Positions 45,783-53,852 of a stretch of 64,000 bases of DNA are shown here, piece after piece; the first letter of the stretch is position 1; the number at the start of each line of letters is the position of its first letter. The notes under the pieces were generated by a model, which ran no database searches, was not told the origin of the DNA, and saw nothing but the letters and a program-made list of their open reading frames with translations. The position numbers were made by a program, and so were the translations under genes. Source of the DNA: JACCVG01 sp963790245 (GTDB lineage Bacteria > Actinomycetota > Thermoleophilia > Solirubrobacterales > Thermoleophilaceae); assembly GCA_963790245.1 (NCBI GenBank), contig CAWBNP010000002.1, positions 1,860,001 through 1,924,000 of the forward strand, given 5' to 3'.

Positions 45783-46480
45783 GGCTGGAACCGGTAGCCG
45801 ACGCCCCAGACCGTCTGGATCCAGCGCGGCTCGGAGGGCTCGGCCTCGACCTTGGAGCGCAGCCGCCGGATGTGGACGGTGACGGTCGAGGTGTCGGTGT
45901 AGAAGCTGTACTGCCAGACGCTGTCCATCAGCTGATCGCGCGAGAAGACCTGGCCCGGATTGCTCGCGAGGTAGAGCAGGAGGTCGTACTCGCGCACGGT
46001 CAGGGAGACCTCCTCGCCGCCGACCTCCACCCGTCGCGCGAGCGGGTCGATCCGCAGCCCGTCGATCTCGATCGGCGTCGCCAGCTCAGGTTCCGGATGG
46101 GTGCGACGGAGCACGGCGTCGACACGCGCGACGAGCTCGGCGGGGGAGAACGGCTTGGCGACGTAATCGTCGGCACCCCGTCGCAGCCCGACCACGCGGT
46201 CGGTCGGCTCGCCCTTCGCGGTCAGCAGGATTACGGCGCTCTGCGGCCCGGAACCCTCGCGCAGCCGGCTGAGCACCTCGAGCCCGTCGAGCCCGGGCAG
46301 CATCAGGTCGAGCACCACGAGATCGGGCCGCCGCTCACCGACGAGCCGTAGCGCCTCGTGGCCATCGCCGGCGCTACGCGTCCGGTAGCCGGCACGCTCG
46401 AGATAGCGGCTGACGACCTCGGCGATCGTCGGCTCGTCGTCGACGACCAGCACGTCACCTCGAATTGTCGTTTCTCCCAC
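45779..46480 (-). CDS. OmpR/PhoB-family response regulator
   Basis: 233 residues. The receiver domain has the acidic pair in LVVDDEPTIAE, phospho-acceptor Asp in LVVLDLMLPGLDGLE, Thr/Ser switch in VILLTAKG and Lys in YVAKPFSP. The C-terminal winged helix (LTVREYDLLLYLASNPGQVFSRDQLMDSVW...VTVHIRRLRSKVE) binds DNA. GTG 46480 was chosen for the start, giving MGETTIRGDVLVVDDE. It is the first gene of a two-gene operon with the kinase and is divergent from egtB. Confidence 0.92.
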   Translation of the reverse strand: MGETTIRGDVLVVDDEPTIAEVVSRYLERAGYRTRSAGDGHEALRLVGERRPDLVVLDLMLPGLDGLEVLSRLREGSGPQSAVILLTAKGEPTDRVVGLRRGADDYVAKPFSPAELVARVDAVLRRTHPEPELATPIEIDGLRIDPLARRVEVGGEEVSLTVREYDLLLYLASNPGQVFSRDQLMDSVWQYSFYTDTSTVTVHIRRLRSKVEAEPSEPRWIQTVWGVGYRFQP

Positions 46481-46588
46481 GGTACGATTGTCACAGCAGA
46501 GAAGCGGGTACCGACGTTCCCAGTGGCTCCGTAATGAGGACGTAACCGGCTCGCACCCGACGCGCTCTAGGATCTTTCGAGACCACCC

Positions 46589-47938
46589 GTGCCTCTCGCA
46601 GACATCGAAACACCGCCCCCTGGAGGGGCCGTCCGGCTGGCCGCCGACGATTTGCGCGCGCGCTTCGCGGCGCTGCTCGAAGACGCACGCACCCGCACCC
46701 ACGAGCTGGTGAAACACGTGTCCGAGGAGGACATGAACCGGGTCCACGACCCGCTGATGAGCCCGCTCGTCTGGGATCTCGGACACATCGCCGCCTTCGA
46801 GGATCTCTGGCTTTGCCAGCGCGGCGCCGGGCTGCCCGCCCTGCGGCCCGAGCTCGGGCGCGTCTACGACGCGGACGAGACCCCCCGCGCGGATCGTGGC
46901 GAGCTCCCTTACCTGCGCCTCGGCGAGGCGCTCGACTTCATGGCGGCGGTCCGCTCCCGAGCCCTCGAGGTGCTCGAGGTGGCCGCCTTCGACCGTCCCG
47001 GCGACATCCTCAACCACCGCGGCTTCGTCTGGGACATGCTGGCCCAGCACGAGCACCAGCACAACGAGACGATGCTCCAGACGCTCAAGCTCGCGCCGGC
47101 GGGCACCTATGCTCCGGCCCGTCGCGAGATGCCCGCGGATCCGGCGGCCGCCGGGCTCGACGGCGAGCTGACGACGGTCGTCGGCGGCGACGTCACGATC
47201 GGCGACGACGGCCGCCGGTTCGCCTACGACAACGAGCGCCCGCGCCACACGGTCGAGCTCGACGACTTCGAGATCGATGTCCTTCCGGTAACCAACGGCC
47301 GGTTCGCCGAGTTCGTCGCCGACGGCGGCTACGCGCGGCGCGAGTGGTGGTCGGCGGAGGGTTGGGCCTGGCGGTCGGAGACAGGGGTCCAGCGGCCGCT
47401 GTTCTGGTCCGAGGACGGCACCGAGCGGTCCTTCGAGCGCGAGGTCGCCCGCGACCCACGGCTGCCCGTCATTCACGTCTCCTGGTTCGAGGCCGACGCC
47501 TTCGCCCGCTCACGCGGCCTCCGCCTGCCGACCGAGCTCGAGTGGGAGTGCGCGGCCTCCTGGGACCCCGAGATCCAGGGCAACCGGCGCTTCCCGTGGG
47601 GCGACGCCGAACCGGCTGGCACGCACGCCAACCTCGACCAACTCGGCTTCGGCCCGGCGCCCGCCGGGGCGTTCCCCGCTGGCGCGGCGCCTTGCGGGGC
47701 GCTCGGGATGATCGGCGATGTGTGGGAATGGACGGCGTCGCGATTCACCGGCTATCCCGGCTTTCGCGCCCACCCCTATCGCGAGTACTCCGAGATCTTC
47801 TTCGCCGGCGACTACAGGGTCCTGCGCGGGGGATCGTGGGCGACGCGGCCCGCGGTCATCCGCAACAGCTTCCGGAACTGGGATCACCCCTACCGCCGTC
47901 AGATCCACGCGGGCTTCCGCTGCGCGAGGAGCCGATGA
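46589..47938 (+). CDS. egtB: Hercynylcysteine sulfoxide synthase EgtB-like
   Basis: 449 residues. The N-terminal DinB-like domain carries iron ligands in VWDLGHIAAFEDLW and QHEHQHNETML; the C-terminal FGE-sulfatase domain has RLPTELEWECAA and GMIGDVWEWTASRF. EgtB couples hercynine to a thiol donor using oxygen and iron in ergothioneine synthesis. The stop overlaps the egtD ATG (ATGA). egtA, egtC and egtE are not in the window, so the donor could be cysteine or gamma-glutamylcysteine. It is divergent from the two-component system. Confidence 0.9.
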   Translation: MPLADIETPPPGGAVRLAADDLRARFAALLEDARTRTHELVKHVSEEDMNRVHDPLMSPLVWDLGHIAAFEDLWLCQRGAGLPALRPELGRVYDADETPRADRGELPYLRLGEALDFMAAVRSRALEVLEVAAFDRPGDILNHRGFVWDMLAQHEHQHNETMLQTLKLAPAGTYAPARREMPADPAAAGLDGELTTVVGGDVTIGDDGRRFAYDNERPRHTVELDDFEIDVLPVTNGRFAEFVADGGYARREWWSAEGWAWRSETGVQRPLFWSEDGTERSFEREVARDPRLPVIHVSWFEADAFARSRGLRLPTELEWECAASWDPEIQGNRRFPWGDAEPAGTHANLDQLGFGPAPAGAFPAGAAPCGALGMIGDVWEWTASRFTGYPGFRAHPYREYSEIFFAGDYRVLRGGSWATRPAVIRNSFRNWDHPYRRQIHAGFRCARSR

Positions 47939-48927
47939 AACCGATCCTCGAAGAGCCCTACGTCCAGGTCGACTCCCATCTCGAGGATGGCGCGCTCGAC
48001 ACGATGGCGGCCGACATTCGTGAGGGGTTGGGACGGCCGTTCAAGGAGATCCCGCCGAAGTACTTCTATGACGCGCGCGGATCGGAGTTGTTCGACCTGA
48101 TCACCGAGCAGCCGGAGTACTACCAAACGCGTGCCGAGCGGTCGATCCTCAACCGCCATGCGCCGGAGATCGTCTCGCGGGCGGGCGCGCGCGAGCTCAT
48201 CGAGCTCGGTTCCGGGTCGGCGTCCAAGACGCGCGCGCTGCTCTACGCGATGGCGGGCGCGGGGTCGCTCCGCCGCTACGTCCCGGTTGATGTCTCGATG
48301 ACGGTCGTCGAGCGCTGCGCCGAACAGCTCGTCGAGTTGTTCCCGGGTCTTTCGGTGCATGGGCTGGTCGGCGACTTCGAGCGCCACCTGGTCCACCTCC
48401 CGGCGGGTGAGTCGCGCCTGTTCGCCTTTCTCGGGGGGACGATCGGGAACCTCGTGCGCGATCAGCGGATCGCCTTCCTCAGTTCGATCTCGGAGCTGCT
48501 CGAGTCCGGCGATCGGCTGCTACTCGGGATCGACCTGGTCAAGGACCCGGCCGTAATCGAGGCCGCCTACAACGACCGCGCCGGAGTGACCGCCAGCTTC
48601 AACCGCAACGTCCTGCACGCGATCAACCTCGAGCTCGACGCCGATTTCCGGCCCGAGGATTTCGACCACGTCGCGTTCTTCGACCCCGACGCGTCGTGGA
48701 TCGAGATGCGGCTGCGCGCGCGGGCGCCCCAGCACGTGACGATTCCGGGCGCCGGGATCGAGGTCTCGTTCGCCGCCGGCGAGGAAATCCGCACGGAGAT
48801 CAGCGCGAAGTTCACGCGCGCCGGTCTGATCCACGAGCTGGCCGCGGCCGGGCTGGATCTGGAGGAGTTCTTCACCGATCCGCTTGAAAATTTTGGGGTC
48901 GTATTGGCAGCCCCAGGGCGAAACTGA
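47935..48927 (+). CDS. egtD: L-histidine N(alpha)-methyltransferase
   Basis: 330 residues of the EgtD/DUF2260-type SAM methyltransferase that trimethylates histidine to hercynine. KEIPPKYFYDARGSELFDLITEQPEYYQTRAE, IELGSGSASKTRALL (SAM loop) and FAFLGGTIGNLVRDQR are specific family blocks, and EEIRTEISAKFTRAG near the end is typical. It is translationally coupled to egtB by a 4-base overlap. Together the pair should make ergothioneine given a lyase elsewhere. Confidence 0.94.
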   Translation: MKPILEEPYVQVDSHLEDGALDTMAADIREGLGRPFKEIPPKYFYDARGSELFDLITEQPEYYQTRAERSILNRHAPEIVSRAGARELIELGSGSASKTRALLYAMAGAGSLRRYVPVDVSMTVVERCAEQLVELFPGLSVHGLVGDFERHLVHLPAGESRLFAFLGGTIGNLVRDQRIAFLSSISELLESGDRLLLGIDLVKDPAVIEAAYNDRAGVTASFNRNVLHAINLELDADFRPEDFDHVAFFDPDASWIEMRLRARAPQHVTIPGAGIEVSFAAGEEIRTEISAKFTRAGLIHELAAAGLDLEEFFTDPLENFGVVLAAPGRN

Positions 48928-49041
48928 GTCTCGAGGAGTCTTCGCAGTGAACCGTTGGGCCCTCCGATGCGTTATGAATCCTCACGAAGGGTGTAGGCGC
49001 GTAGCGCCGCAACGAAAGCTATCCGCGAAGGAGTCAGTGCT

Positions 49042-49863
49042 ATGGACGAGAGCACGAACGGCGCGATCAACCGCGTCTACGACGTAATCGACGAGACCCA
49101 CCGCGACAAGTCTGCGGCCACGCGTCGTCAGATGATCGGCGCCACGTCGGCGACGCTCGGCGGTATGGGCCTGCTCGCGATGCCCGGCATCGCCGGTGCG
49201 CAGGACGCGACGGTCGCGGCCACCAACAGCCCCGACAACACGGTCCAGAACATCCTCAACGTCGCCGCGACGGCCGAGGTTCTGGCGACGATCGTCAACA
49301 CCGAGGGCGCGCGTCAGGTGAAACTCGACAAGACGACGCTCGACAACGTCGAGGCCGCCGCCCGTGAGGAGCTGATCCACTACCGGGTCCTGACCAAGAA
49401 GCTCGGCGCAACCCCGATCACCAAGCGGATCTGGGTCCCGGACAGGATCTTCGAGAGCAAGAAGAACCTGCTCGAGGCGCTGGTCACCGGTGACCAGATC
49501 TTCATCAACGCCTACCTGATCGGCGTGACCGCATTCGGCGTGTCCGGCTCGGGCAAGCTTGCCCGTGTAGCGGCCGAGTTCATGGGCGTCGAGGCCGTGC
49601 ACCGCGCGCTGGCGCTCCAGTCGCTCGGCTTCCTCGGCAACGATCGTGCCTTCGTCAAGTTCAATCAGAAGGACTCCGGCAAGGTCGACAAGGGCAAGCG
49701 TGGCTTCACGAACATCCTGACTGCGGTCAAGAAGCTCGAGAACGCCGGCTTTGGATTCGACGAGCGCAACCGCGGCGAGGGCAAGGGCCGCTTCTACAAG
49801 ATCGACAAGATCGATCGGAAGGTCCCCAACCCGAACGAGGTCAACACCAAGTCGATTCGCTAG
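49042..49863 (+). CDS. Tat-exported ferritin-like domain protein
   Basis: 273 residues. ATRRQMIGATSATLGGMGLLAMPGIAGA near residue 27 is a twin-arginine type signal (the pair is followed by Gln rather than a canonical SRRxFLK). The mature part looks like a four-helix ferritin_2/DUF4439-like domain: AREELIHYRVLTKKLG and AEFMGVEAVHRALALQSLG have the Glu and ExxH-like spacing. The Lys-rich C-terminus is unusual. AAGGAG lies 11 bases before the ATG. Two hairpins follow it. The role (iron or desiccation-linked) is inferred from family habit only. Confidence 0.75.
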   Translation: MDESTNGAINRVYDVIDETHRDKSAATRRQMIGATSATLGGMGLLAMPGIAGAQDATVAATNSPDNTVQNILNVAATAEVLATIVNTEGARQVKLDKTTLDNVEAAAREELIHYRVLTKKLGATPITKRIWVPDRIFESKKNLLEALVTGDQIFINAYLIGVTAFGVSGSGKLARVAAEFMGVEAVHRALALQSLGFLGNDRAFVKFNQKDSGKVDKGKRGFTNILTAVKKLENAGFGFDERNRGEGKGRFYKIDKIDRKVPNPNEVNTKSIR

Positions 49864-49885
49864 CCGGTCGGCTACAGCAGCAGTG

Positions 49886-49915
49886 AAAGGGCCGCCCTTC
49901 GGGGCGGCCCTTTTT
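49886..49915 (+). terminator. Rho-independent terminator after ferritin-like gene
   Basis: A perfect 12-bp stem (arms 49886-49897 and 49902-49913, GC-rich core) with a TTCG tetraloop is followed directly by a T run. It lies 23 bases after the ferritin-like stop, the textbook layout for an intrinsic terminator. Confidence 0.95.
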
Positions 49916-49927
49916 CGTGGGGAAATG

Positions 49928-49961
49928 GAAGTTTTGGGTCGTATAGCGACCCAAAAGCTTC
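49928..49961. terminator. Second hairpin between convergent genes
   Basis: A near-perfect stem (arms 49928-49941 and 49947-49961, one bulged base) with a 5-base loop lies between the ferritin-like gene and the convergent SDR gene. It lacks a T run on the plus strand and may terminate the minus-strand operon. It resembles the 2699-2738 hairpin in length, position and CTTCAC ending. Confidence 0.6.
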
Positions 49962-50022
49962 ACGAAGTCCCGCGGCATGCAATTCGGTCATCCCTCATTG
50001 CCGTATACGCGGCGAAACTGCC

Positions 50023-50850
50023 CTAGCTCATCATCCCCGAGAACACCCCGCCGGTCACGTTCAGCACCTGGCCGTGGACGTAGTTCGACCAGGGGGAACA
50101 GAGGAAGAAGATGCCCCCGGCGGCCTCCTCCGGCGTCGCCGGGCGTCCGATCGGGATCAGCATCGAGGCCATCTGGCGCATCTGCTCGGGGATCCCGAGC
50201 GCGATTTCCTTGCCGTCCTTGTTGAAGCTGCCTGCCTCCTCCTTGGACGCGGTCAGCCGCGTCTCGACGAAGCCGAAAGCGACCGCGTTGACGTTGATCT
50301 TGAACTGGCCCCATTCCTTGGCGAGCGTCTTGGTGAGCCCGACGACACCCGATTTGGCCGAGGAGTAGTTGGCCTGCCCGGCGTTGCCCATCGTGCCGGA
50401 GATCGACGAGACGTTGACGATCTTGCGGAACACCTCGACGCCCTCCTCGCGCTCCTTCTTGGCGGGCTCGCGCATGTGGGGCGCGGCCGCGCGCAGCACG
50501 CGGAAAGGGACGATCGTGTGGATGTCGAGCATCGCCTGGAACTGCTCGTCGTCCATCTTGTGGATCGGGGCATCCCAGGTGTAGCCGGCGTTGTTCACGA
50601 CGATGTCGATCTGGCCGAAGGCCTCGATCGCCCGGTCGACCATCTGGTCGCAGACGTTCTCCTTGGTCAGGTCGCCCGAGAAGCTGACCGCGCCTCCGCC
50701 GATTTCGCCGGCGGCCTGCTCGGCGACGTCGCCGTCGAGGTCGTTGACGAGCACCTTCGCGCCCTGCTGGGTGAGGATCTCCGCCGTCGCGCGTCCGATG
50801 CCGCGCGCCGAGCCTGTGACGATCGCTGCTTTGCCGTCGAGTACTCCCAC
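50023..50850 (-). CDS. FabG-like SDR oxidoreductase
   Basis: 275 residues. AAIVTGSARGIGRATAEIL is the NADP loop, NNAGYTWDAPI the second motif, and SSISGTMGNAGQANYSSAKSGVVGLT holds Ser, Tyr and Lys. It reduces 3-oxoacyl thioesters or similar. The GTG start at 50850 is supported by AAGGAGAG about 8 bases upstream; the longer frame to the ATG at 50892 is less likely. The nearest neighbours are acyl-CoA genes at 54-58 kb, so a beta-oxidation role is plausible. Confidence 0.88.
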   Translation of the reverse strand: MGVLDGKAAIVTGSARGIGRATAEILTQQGAKVLVNDLDGDVAEQAAGEIGGGAVSFSGDLTKENVCDQMVDRAIEAFGQIDIVVNNAGYTWDAPIHKMDDEQFQAMLDIHTIVPFRVLRAAAPHMREPAKKEREEGVEVFRKIVNVSSISGTMGNAGQANYSSAKSGVVGLTKTLAKEWGQFKINVNAVAFGFVETRLTASKEEAGSFNKDGKEIALGIPEQMRQMASMLIPIGRPATPEEAAGGIFFLCSPWSNYVHGQVLNVTGGVFSGMMS

Positions 50851-51008
50851 TTGATCGCTCTCCTTGTGTCGCTCCTTGAACGCGCCGATCATGACGATCC
50901 ACGGCGATCTCCGTCTTCTTACGGAGTCCTAACCGGCTGTTTACGGGCCGCACATGCGGGTGCGTGAACCTGTCCCCTTGCTCGCACCCGAGTCGAAGGA
51001 GTTGTGAC

Positions 51009-51230
51009 ATGAGCCACAATCCGACCTTAGGAGTCCGCTACGACCAGGATATGAGCAGGGCGGGGGCGGCCGCTCTCGTGGACGGGATGATTGCGTCGCC
51101 GGACGATCGCGGCGCATCACGGCCGGTGAGCACCGATCACGCCTCGCGTGTCTATCCACCCGGCAACGGAGCCGCCGACGAGTCGCTGCTCCGCACCGGG
51201 GTCGAGAAGCTCTCGGCGCTGCTGGCCTGA
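51009..51230 (+). CDS. Hypothetical 73-residue protein
   Basis: 73 residues, soluble and acidic, with no signal or membrane segment. The ATG at 51009 follows a clear AAGGAG about 7 bases away, which supports a real start over the longer frame from 50964. No family is recognised. It is divergent from the SDR gene and followed by a small membrane-protein gene after 52 bases. Confidence 0.6.
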   Translation: MSHNPTLGVRYDQDMSRAGAAALVDGMIASPDDRGASRPVSTDHASRVYPPGNGAADESLLRTGVEKLSALLA

Positions 51231-51282
51231 CTGCCATCGGCGTCCGTTCACGCGGCGGCGGCGGCAGGTAAGCTCCCGCCGC

Positions 51283-51519
51283 GTGAACGAGTTCCACATC
51301 CTCGGCGGGCTGCTCGCGATCTGGGCCGTGCTGGTCAGCGTGATGGGCATCGTGCGCCACGACTTTCCGCGCAGCCAGCTCGCCTCACGTGCGCTGATGG
51401 GGATTTCCACGCTCTTGGTGATCGGCGCTGTCGGCTCGGCGATTACGACCGCTTCGGTCGAGTCCGCCGAGCGCGAGGAAGCGGAGATCCAGGCCGCCGA
51501 GGGCGACCACTCCGAATAG
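51283..51519 (+). CDS. Small two-helix membrane protein
   Basis: 78 residues with two hydrophobic helices (about 6-24 and 38-58) and an acidic C-terminal tail (VESAEREEAEIQAAEGDHSE). The start is GTG. No family is recognised; similar short proteins are found beside cytochrome or stress genes without known role. It is convergent with the first glycoside-hydrolase-like gene, 8 bases apart. Confidence 0.6.
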   Translation: MNEFHILGGLLAIWAVLVSVMGIVRHDFPRSQLASRALMGISTLLVIGAVGSAITTASVESAEREEAEIQAAEGDHSE

Positions 51520-51527
51520 CCCCCCGG

Positions 51528-52640
51528 TCAGGGTTCGGGGGGAATCGAGTCACCTCCGGCCCGGCCCCCGAGCAACTCGGCGAGGGCGGACCACGCGGGC
51601 TTCGGCCGGCCGCTGAGATCGAACAAACCGGTGTGGTAGACGAAGCGGTCGGGCGCCTGCGGCGGCCTACGGGTGTCGCGCAGGTCGTACCAGATCGCCT
51701 TCTCCACACGATTGGGCCGCGCGCGGCGGCGGAGCATCTGAATCGTCTCCCGCAGTTCCCGGGCCTGGCCGGCACGGTCGCGGACCCGCATCCGGTCGCG
51801 GGCCGGTCCGTCGGCTGACCAGCCGAACTCGGTGATCCAGATCGGCTTGCCCCGATCGCCATTGCGATCGAGCAGCGCGCGCGTGTCGGAGATCAGGTCA
51901 TCGAGTGCATCCGCGTCCTGCGCGTAGCCGTGGATCGCCGCGATGTCGAACAGCCTCGAGAACCCCGGGAGCCGGTAAAGGTCGGCGAGGTAGTCATCGA
52001 TCGGATAGTCGACGACCGACCGCGGCATCCCGGCGAGCACGATCCGCGCCCGCGGGTCGACGTCGAGGATCCGGGCCCGGATCGTCCGCAGCAGTTCGGC
52101 GTAGGCGCGCGGGTCGAGCCGGCCCGCCCAGAAAGCGCTCAGGTTCGGCTCGTTCCAGACCTGCCAGGCGCGCACCGGACGATTGGGCAGGTCAGGATTT
52201 CGCCGCCAGAACCGTCCCTTCGGCCCGTAGCGAGCCACGACGCGGCGGACGAACTCGTTCTGGCCGGCGATCCCGGCCTTCGTCAGTGGCTGCAGCTGGT
52301 AGCTGTCGGAGGCCCAGCGGGGCGTGCCGATCAGCACGGGGATGACGCCGACTCCGAGCTCCGCGCTGCTCTCCATCAACGCGTCGTAGCCGTCCCAGTT
52401 CCAGGGCCCGTCGCGCGCGGGCTGGACGCGGTGCCAGGAGAACGTGGTCCGGATCTCGCGCAGGCCGGCGATCGCGACCCGTTCGATCTCCGCCCGCCCG
52501 ATCGCGCGCGCGTGGATTCCGATCTCGGGCGGCCCGCGGTTGGGGATCTTCGGGCGCCGCGGCTCCTCACACGCTCTGACGAGCAGCACCAGCACGGCGA
52601 TCGCCAGCGCGGCGAGCGTCAGCCGCAGTACGAAACGCAC
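51528..52640 (-). CDS. Glycoside-hydrolase-like protein, copy A
   Basis: 370 residues with an N-terminal membrane anchor (FVLRLTLAALAIAVLVLLV). The (beta/alpha)8 fold of clan GH-A is suggested by FSWHRVQPARDGPWNWDGYD, AWQVWNEPNLSAFW (acid/base Glu) and IWITEFGWSADGPA (nucleophile Glu). The best guess is a GH39/GH5-like enzyme; the substrate is unknown. Its neighbour at 52650 is a clear paralog, 9 bases away, so the pair arose by tandem duplication. Confidence 0.82.
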   Translation of the reverse strand: MRFVLRLTLAALAIAVLVLLVRACEEPRRPKIPNRGPPEIGIHARAIGRAEIERVAIAGLREIRTTFSWHRVQPARDGPWNWDGYDALMESSAELGVGVIPVLIGTPRWASDSYQLQPLTKAGIAGQNEFVRRVVARYGPKGRFWRRNPDLPNRPVRAWQVWNEPNLSAFWAGRLDPRAYAELLRTIRARILDVDPRARIVLAGMPRSVVDYPIDDYLADLYRLPGFSRLFDIAAIHGYAQDADALDDLISDTRALLDRNGDRGKPIWITEFGWSADGPARDRMRVRDRAGQARELRETIQMLRRRARPNRVEKAIWYDLRDTRRPPQAPDRFVYHTGLFDLSGRPKPAWSALAELLGGRAGGDSIPPEP

Positions 52641-52649
52641 GGCAGCGGC

Positions 52650-53795
52650 CTAGGGAAAATCCTCGAGCAGGCCGTTGAGGCCCAGATCGGTCGTGTTCGG
52701 CGGGATCGGGCCGCTGCCCGGGCTACCGCCGACCGATCCGGTGAACGCTGCCCAGGCGGGCTTGGGCGTGCGGTCGCGCTTGAATAGGCCCGTGTGGTGG
52801 AAGAAGGCGTCCGGGGTGCCGGGCGCGACCTTGAGGTCACGGAAGTCGTACCAGTAGACGCGCTGAAGAGAGAGCCGCCGCGCGCTTTCGCGAAGCAGCT
52901 CGAAGGACCGCTTGAGCAGCGAGGCTTGAACGGCTTCTGTCTTCACCAGCGGGTGGCCGGCGGGCCCGTCCGAGCCCCAGCCGAGCTCGGTGATCCAGAT
53001 CGGGGTCTCGGCGTCGCCCGCTTTGGCCATCACGCGCCTTTGCTTCTCGGCGACGGCGACGACGCCCTTGGCGTCGGTCGAATAGCTGTGCACAGCGACG
53101 GCGTCGAACAACCGCCTGAAGCCCTTGATTTGGTACATCCTGGTCAGGAACTCGCTCATCGGCAGCGACCGCTTGGTCTCGGGCATCCCGGCGAGCACGA
53201 TCGCGGCGTTCGGATCACCGCGCCGGACTGCGGCACGCGTCGAGTCGAGAAAGCGGACGTACGAGCGAGGGCGGGGGCGGGGGAGCCAGAAGTTGCGCAG
53301 GTTGGGCTCGTTCCACACCTGCCACGCGGTGATCGGCTTGGCAGGCAGCGACGGGTTAGCACGCCAGAAGCTCCCGCGGTTGCCGTAACGGGCGGCGACC
53401 GCGGTCGTGAACGCCTCGAACCGTCGCTTGTCCTCCTTCGTCGTCGGCTGCTGGCTGCCGATCGGCGCCGCGTAGGCGGGCGAGCCGATGAGGATCGGCA
53501 GGACATCGATCCCGTGCGCGGCCGTGCGCGTCATCACCCGGTCGTAGAAGTCCCAGTCGTATGGGCCGTCCTGCGTCGGCTGGACACGTGCCCACTGGAA
53601 GGTCATCCGCAGCGAGCGAATGCCGCCGCGCTCCATGCGGTCCGCCTCGAAGTCGCTGATCGCCTGGCTGTGGACGCCAAAGCTCGGCGCCTGGGCGGCA
53701 GCAGTGGAGGGGACAAGCGCAAGCGCGACGATCGCGAGCGAGACCGCGAGCAGCGAGGCGTTGCGTCCGTCCGGGATCAGTCGGGCGGCCTGCAT
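52650..53795 (-). CDS. Glycoside-hydrolase-like protein, copy B
   Basis: 381 residues with a cleavable signal (LLAVSLAIVALALVPSTAAAQA). Motifs match copy A: FQWARVQPTQDGPYDWDFYD, AWQVWNEPNLRNFW, IWITELGWGSDGPAGH. Spacing of the two Glu residues is the same, and both end in a Trp/Ala segment (KPAWAAFTG). Copy A is anchored and copy B may be secreted, so the two probably act at different places on the same polymer. It is first in the two-gene minus-strand unit. Confidence 0.82.
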   Translation of the reverse strand: MQAARLIPDGRNASLLAVSLAIVALALVPSTAAAQAPSFGVHSQAISDFEADRMERGGIRSLRMTFQWARVQPTQDGPYDWDFYDRVMTRTAAHGIDVLPILIGSPAYAAPIGSQQPTTKEDKRRFEAFTTAVAARYGNRGSFWRANPSLPAKPITAWQVWNEPNLRNFWLPRPRPRSYVRFLDSTRAAVRRGDPNAAIVLAGMPETKRSLPMSEFLTRMYQIKGFRRLFDAVAVHSYSTDAKGVVAVAEKQRRVMAKAGDAETPIWITELGWGSDGPAGHPLVKTEAVQASLLKRSFELLRESARRLSLQRVYWYDFRDLKVAPGTPDAFFHHTGLFKRDRTPKPAWAAFTGSVGGSPGSGPIPPNTTDLGLNGLLEDFP

Positions 53796-53852
53796 CGGGC
53801 GGCGAAGGCTACCGAGGTCGGCCGGTGGGCTGTCGCAGTGGGCGTCGGACGA

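Noticed and set aside
46481..47476. Upstream extension of the response regulator frame antisense to egtB
   Set aside because: EgtB is well supported by domain motifs; the extension is a GC-driven shadow.
48884..49087. Short plus-strand frame between egtD and the ferritin-like gene
   Set aside because: It overlaps both genes in a different frame, has no ribosome site, and reads as low-quality sequence.
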